Positions 13,621-16,962 of a stretch of DNA of 16,962 bases are shown here, piece by piece. Numbering within the stretch: the first letter of the stretch is position 1; each line of letters begins with the position of its first letter. The translations under genes and the position numbers were made by a program. The DNA is from Candidatus Saccharimonadota bacterium. Lineage in GTDB: Bacteria; Patescibacteriota; Saccharimonadia; Saccharimonadales; SZUA-47. The stretch is taken from assembly GCA_003231925.1 (NCBI GenBank), contig QIKK01000038.1:1-16962 (forward strand), written 5' to 3'. The notes beneath the pieces were generated by a model. The model did no database searches and had not been told where the DNA came from. It was given only the letters and a program-made list of their open reading frames with translations.

Positions 13621-13846
13621 TAACAATTCGTGCCATTTCTGAGGGTAATCTTGCTTTGTCTTCTTCTTAGGTTTAGATGAAGATGCAGAACAAGAAAGAA
13701 CAAGGCTCGCACGTGAGCCGTACATGAAGTACGGCGAGCGGTGAACTGAAGTTCTGCCGCAGGAATGCACTTCAAGCGATTTTAGGGCAGGCCTGGCTTT
13801 ACCAGGACTTCAATTATCGCGATCTAAATATAAGAAGGAGATCAAA
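13621..13846 (+). ncRNA. Structured, GC-rich 5' leader of dnaK (candidate cis-regulatory RNA)
   Basis: A gene-free stretch with base composition unlike the neighbourhood: 13701-13800 is about 56% G+C by my count. Hairpins: 13704-13719 (GGCTC/GAGCC) competing with 13717-13735 (GCCGTAC/GTACGGC, 7 bp); 13738-13760 (GCGG and GAAC stems with a TGAA loop); 13792-13806 (CCTGG/CCAGG) enclosed by GCGAT 13776-13780 with ATCGC 13816-13820; and GATC 13821-13824 with GATC 13840-13843 flanking the ribosome binding site. The mutually exclusive first pair suggests switching. Possible roles: thermosensor, mRNA stability, or a remnant of inserted DNA. I recognise no known RNA family. Confidence 0.45.
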
Positions 13847-15787
13847 GTGGGAAAAATTATAGGAATCGACTTAGGAACAACAAACAGCGCAATGGCTGTA
13901 ATGCAATCTGGTAAGCCAGAAATTATTGCTAATAGTGAGGGTAATCGTACTACTCCATCGGTAGTCGCGGTTAATAAAAAAGGCGAGAGATTAGTTGGCC
14001 AAGTTGCAAAACGCCAACAGGTTACTAACTCTAAAAATACCGTATATGAAGTTAAAAGGTTAATCGGTCGTAAGTGGAGTGATAAAGAGGTTCAAAAAGA
14101 TATTAAGCTAATGGGCTACGAGATGGTTAAAAGTGGTACAGGCGTTAAGGTTGGAATGGGCGATAAAGAATATAGTCCAGAAGAAATTAGTGCCATGATT
14201 CTTGGAAAATTAAAATCCGACGCTGAAGCTTTCTTGGGTGAACCAGTATCAGAGGCAGTTGTTACTGTTCCAGCCTATTTTGATGATAGCCAACGTCAAG
14301 CTACTAAAGATGCTGGTAAAATTGCCGGTCTTGAAGTAAAAAGAATTATTAATGAGCCAACAGCGGCCGCACTTGCCTACGGGTTAGATAAAAAAGGCAA
14401 AAAAGAAGAAAAAATCGTTGTTTATGACTTAGGCGGTGGTACCTTTGATGTATCAATACTAGAGCTTGGTGACGGAGTATTCGAAGTTAAAAGTACCAAT
14501 GGGGATACACACCTTGGTGGTGCAGATTTTGACCGTGTTGTTGTTAATTACTTAGCCGATGAGTTCAAAAAAGAGCATGGAATGGATATTACAGAGGATA
14601 ATGCAGCTATGCAACGGTTGCGCGATGAGGCGGAAAAGGCAAAAATTGAGCTTTCAACAGCACAAGAAGTAGACATTAATCTGCCATTCTTGACGGCTGA
14701 TGCAGATGGTCCAAAACATTTTGAGCATAAATTAAGTCGTTCTAAACTCGAAAGTTTGGTTAGCGACCTAATAGATAAAACTGCAACACCGTGCGAGAAA
14801 GCTCTAAAAGATGCCAAAATAAAGATTAGTGAAATTGATGCAATTGTATTAGTCGGTGGTATGACCAGAATGCCAGCAGTCCAGAAAAAGGTTGAAAAGA
14901 TTTTTGGTAAAAAGCCAATGCAAGGAGTCAATCCAGACGAAGTTGTAGCCGTAGGTGCAGCTATTCAAGGTGGAGTTTTGGCAGGTGATGTTAAGGACGT
15001 TTTGCTTCTTGATGTTACGCCTCTAAGTTTGGGGATAGAAACTATGGGTGGTATATCAACTAAACTGATAGAACGTAACACTACAATTCCGTCTAGTAAG
15101 AGTCAGATATTCTCGACGGCTGCTGATAATCAACCGCAGGTAGAAATTCATGTTACACAGGGTGAGAGAGGTATGGTTACAGACAACAAGACTCTAGGGC
15201 GTTTTGTTTTAGACGGCGTTGCTCCAGCACCAAGAGGTATTCCGCAGATTGAAGTAACTTTTAATATTGACGCTAACGGCATTTTGAATGTCTCAGCCAA
15301 GGACAAAGGAACTGGCAAAGAACAGTCTATAACAATTCAAAATAGTGGTAATCTTGACAAAACCGAGGTAGAAAAGATGGCCAAAGAGGCCGAAACTCAC
15401 GCTGACGAGGATAAGAAAAAGCGTGAATTGATAGAAGCTCGAAATATGCTCGAGAATAGTGTTTACCAGAACGAGAAATTTGTTGCCGACAATAAAGACA
15501 AGCTATCGGATGAAGACAAAAAGACTTTAGAAGATGCCGTAAAAACAGCTAAAGAAAAATTAAAGGATGATAAAGCTGATAAAGAAACTCTTGAAGCAAC
15601 CGCCAAAGAGCTATCCGATAAAATGATGCCTATAGGTGCAAAGATGTATGAATCTGCTGCTAAAGAGGAAGAAGCAAAAAAGGCTAACTCCAGCAAAAAA
15701 GACAGTAAAGGAAATAAGAACAAGAATAAGAAAGAAGACAAGAAAAAAGACGAACCCGTGGAAGGCGAAATCGTCGACGAAAAGTAA
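13847..15787 (+). CDS. dnaK: Molecular chaperone DnaK (Hsp70)
   Basis: 646 residues, normal length. The ATPase domain opens with KIIGIDLGTTNSAMAV and contains VPAYFDDSQRQATKDAG and VYDLGGGTFDVSILE. The interdomain linker DVLLLDV is at about 384-390, followed by the substrate-binding domain (TPLSLGIETMGG, then ITIQNSGNL) and a helical lid. The tail from about residue 605 is very lysine-rich and ends EGEIVDEK, a variant of the acidic EEVD-like end of bacterial DnaK. The GTG start at 13847 is set by AAGGAG (13835-13840), 6 nt upstream, and gives the family N-terminus. Control is by the CIRCE promoter at 13535-13609. No dnaJ follows in the 1.2 kb to the window end, unlike the usual dnaK-dnaJ order. 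Confidence 0.98.
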   Translation: MGKIIGIDLGTTNSAMAVMQSGKPEIIANSEGNRTTPSVVAVNKKGERLVGQVAKRQQVTNSKNTVYEVKRLIGRKWSDKEVQKDIKLMGYEMVKSGTGVKVGMGDKEYSPEEISAMILGKLKSDAEAFLGEPVSEAVVTVPAYFDDSQRQATKDAGKIAGLEVKRIINEPTAAALAYGLDKKGKKEEKIVVYDLGGGTFDVSILELGDGVFEVKSTNGDTHLGGADFDRVVVNYLADEFKKEHGMDITEDNAAMQRLRDEAEKAKIELSTAQEVDINLPFLTADADGPKHFEHKLSRSKLESLVSDLIDKTATPCEKALKDAKIKISEIDAIVLVGGMTRMPAVQKKVEKIFGKKPMQGVNPDEVVAVGAAIQGGVLAGDVKDVLLLDVTPLSLGIETMGGISTKLIERNTTIPSSKSQIFSTAADNQPQVEIHVTQGERGMVTDNKTLGRFVLDGVAPAPRGIPQIEVTFNIDANGILNVSAKDKGTGKEQSITIQNSGNLDKTEVEKMAKEAETHADEDKKKRELIEARNMLENSVYQNEKFVADNKDKLSDEDKKTLEDAVKTAKEKLKDDKADKETLEATAKELSDKMMPIGAKMYESAAKEEEAKKANSSKKDSKGNKNKNKKEDKKKDEPVEGEIVDEK

Positions 15788-16027
15788 AAACTTCTAAACA
15801 AAGCAAGGTAATGGGCTTGGTATAACTTAACAAGTACTGTATTTGTACATGTATGATGATAGATAGATTTAAAAATCCTACGACGTCATTGATTGCTACC
15901 TTATTTTGATAGGCTGAAAAGAGAAGAATTATTGTATGTACCCATTTTAGCAACCAATGAGATTAACGAAGCAACGTAATTAATTTAAAACTGTAATCTG
16001 TCTTCAAATGACTGTAAACTATTAGTA
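15788..16027 (+). other. Intergenic region between dnaK and the helicase
   Basis: 240 bp, AT-rich. I see no open frame with protein-like composition, no tRNA and no strong hairpin with a T-run to end the dnaK transcript. The only functional-looking sequence is the -10 of the helicase at its right end. Confidence 0.5.
16015..16020 (+). promoter_or_regulatory. -10 element of the helicase gene
   Basis: TAAACT ends 7 nt before the ATG at 16028, again with no ribosome binding site. TGTAAT at 15992-15997 with a 17-nt spacer is a weak -35. Confidence 0.4.
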
Positions 16028-16962
16028 ATGAAGCAAACATTAGCATTGGCAATTTTAGATGCTGGCCACTCAGTTTTTTTAACTGGTCCGGCTGGATCTG
16101 GTAAGACGTATCTTCTAAATCAATTCATAAAAGATGCCAGGATTAGCGGTAAATCAGTAGCGGTTACGGCATCAACAGGGCTAGCTGCAACACACTTAGG
16201 TGGCAATACCATACATTCTTGGGCGGGCATAGGAATCGCTGATGAATTGAGTAAAAGAGCAGTTGGCGATATGAGTAAGAGTAGAGTAGATCAAATAGGT
16301 AAAGCTGATGTTTTAATCATTGATGAAGTATCTATGTTGCATGACTATAGATTGGATATGGTGGATCAAGTTTGCCAACAAGTTCGTGCTGATGCATCAC
16401 CTTTTGGGGGGCTACAGGTTATTTTATCTGGGGACTTTTATCAATTGCCACCAATAAATCGAGTAGACTCAAAGCAGGGTGGTTTTATAACGGGTAGTCA
16501 AGCCTGGCAAGATCTGGACCCAGTAATCTGCTACCTAGAGGAACAATATCGTCAGGATGATGATATGTTGTTAGAGATTTTGACTGCCTTAAGAGAAAAT
16601 GATTTACGACGTCGTCACGTCGATGCTTTAATGGCTCGTAAATTAATAAAAACATCCTCAGATGAACCAATTACAGAGCTCTATACCAAAAATATTAATG
16701 TTGACGAGTAAACCAGGTAAAATTAGACGACATGAAGGGTAAATTGCACGAGTTTACAATGACTTCTACTGGTCGTAAAGGGGCTATTGAATCTCTAAAA
16801 AAGTCTTGTTTGGCACCAGAAACTTTGCAACTTAAAAAAGGTGCCTTTGTAATGTTTGTTAAAAATTCACCAGAGAGGAGATATGTTAATGGCACGCTGG
16901 GTACTGTAGTGGGATTTATCAAAGAAACTGGTCTTCCGATTGTTGAAACAAAATCTGGTCGT
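16028..16962 (+). CDS. PIF1-like SF1B DNA helicase, frameshifted and cut by the window end
   Basis: The first 227 residues are the N-terminal ATPase core of a PIF1/RecD-like 5'-3' helicase: Walker A GPAGSGKT (20-27), ASTGLAATHLGGNTIHSWAG (48-67), Walker B LIIDEVSM (96-103) and motif III LSGDFYQLPP (133-142). The frame ends at TAA 16709-16711. The same protein resumes in the next frame from GTA 16708 (VNQVKLDDMKGKLHEF, then GAFVMFVKNSPERRYVNGTL, a PIF1 domain-2 pattern) and is open to the last base. One G missing in GACGAG-GTAAAC would explain it. PIF1-type enzymes unwind G4 DNA and stalled forks and are common in CPR genomes. The missing part holds motifs IV-VI. The break may be a sequencing error or a real lesion. 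Confidence 0.85.

Noticed and set aside
13704..13760. Resemblance of GAGCCGTAC...GTACGGC to group II intron domain V
   Set aside because: The stem is a simple symmetric hairpin without the 2-nt bulge, GNRA tetraloop or following domain VI, and no intron-encoded protein or boundaries are nearby.
13785..13812. Similarity of CTGGCTTTACCAGG to part of SRP RNA
   Set aside because: The conserved SRP RNA tetraloop region with its GGAAGCAGCC-type sequence is missing; a short chance match.
15463..15953. Open frames on the minus strand over the dnaK 3' end and the following gap
   Set aside because: Poly-Ser/Phe/Leu sequences mirror the lysine-rich DnaK tail; no ribosome site or family resemblance.
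1..16962. UGA recoded as glycine, as in some CPR lineages
   Set aside because: TGA ends the ATPase and grpE at the expected lengths, and no in-frame TGA occurs within the conserved genes apart from the tilS frameshift.
1..16962. CRISPR arrays, insertion sequences, prophage or defence genes
   Set aside because: No regularly spaced direct repeats, transposase, integrase or phage-like genes were seen; the content is housekeeping.

Overview
The window looks like a piece of chromosome from a small-genome, AT-rich bacterium of the Patescibacteria/CPR type, most like Saccharibacteria (TM7). This is inferred from gene families and layout, not from a marker search. Supporting signs are a short HrcA, a short-form TilS, a PIF1-like helicase, compact spacing, and a normal genetic code (UGA ends the ATPase and grpE, which argues against the UGA=Gly lineages). 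All genes are on the + strand except a tRNA and one phosphatase.

Layout. 46-2775: P2-type Ca2+-ATPase. 2772-3254: a stretch with no long gene, but with a textbook sigma-70 promoter overlapping the ATPase stop, stable hairpins, a possible 22-codon ORF and a strong bidirectional terminator; best read as an undescribed small RNA or a structured leader. 3350-4035 (- strand): tRNA with CAU anticodon and a histidine phosphatase. 4121-8532: tilS (frameshifted), ftsH, murJ. 8580-10434: a 31-codon leader ORF overlapping lepA. 10540-12007: two unequal guanylate-kinase-like proteins, the second with a degenerate P-loop. 12004-15787: the HrcA heat-shock regulon hrcA-grpE-(interrupted small ORF)-dnaK with three CIRCE or CIRCE-like operators. 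16028-16962: PIF1-like helicase, frameshifted and running off the window.

How it works together. HrcA should repress its own promoter and the separate dnaK promoter through CIRCE elements whose left arms contain the stop codon of the gene before. GrpE is the nucleotide exchange factor for DnaK; no dnaJ follows. dnaK sits behind a leader of about 260 nt with a GC-rich, hairpin-dense core. FtsH, TilS, MurJ and LepA are housekeeping functions (proteolysis, tRNA-Ile2 decoding, lipid II export, elongation).

Two patterns stand out. First, most transcription-unit first genes have a -10 hexamer ending 6-10 nt before the ATG, implying leaderless mRNAs, whereas grpE, dnaK and lepA have Shine-Dalgarno sequences and GTG starts. 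Second, three reading frames carry a single-base lesion (tilS +1 nt, helicase -1 nt, small ORF in-frame TAA); these are either real decay or assembly errors and should be checked against reads.
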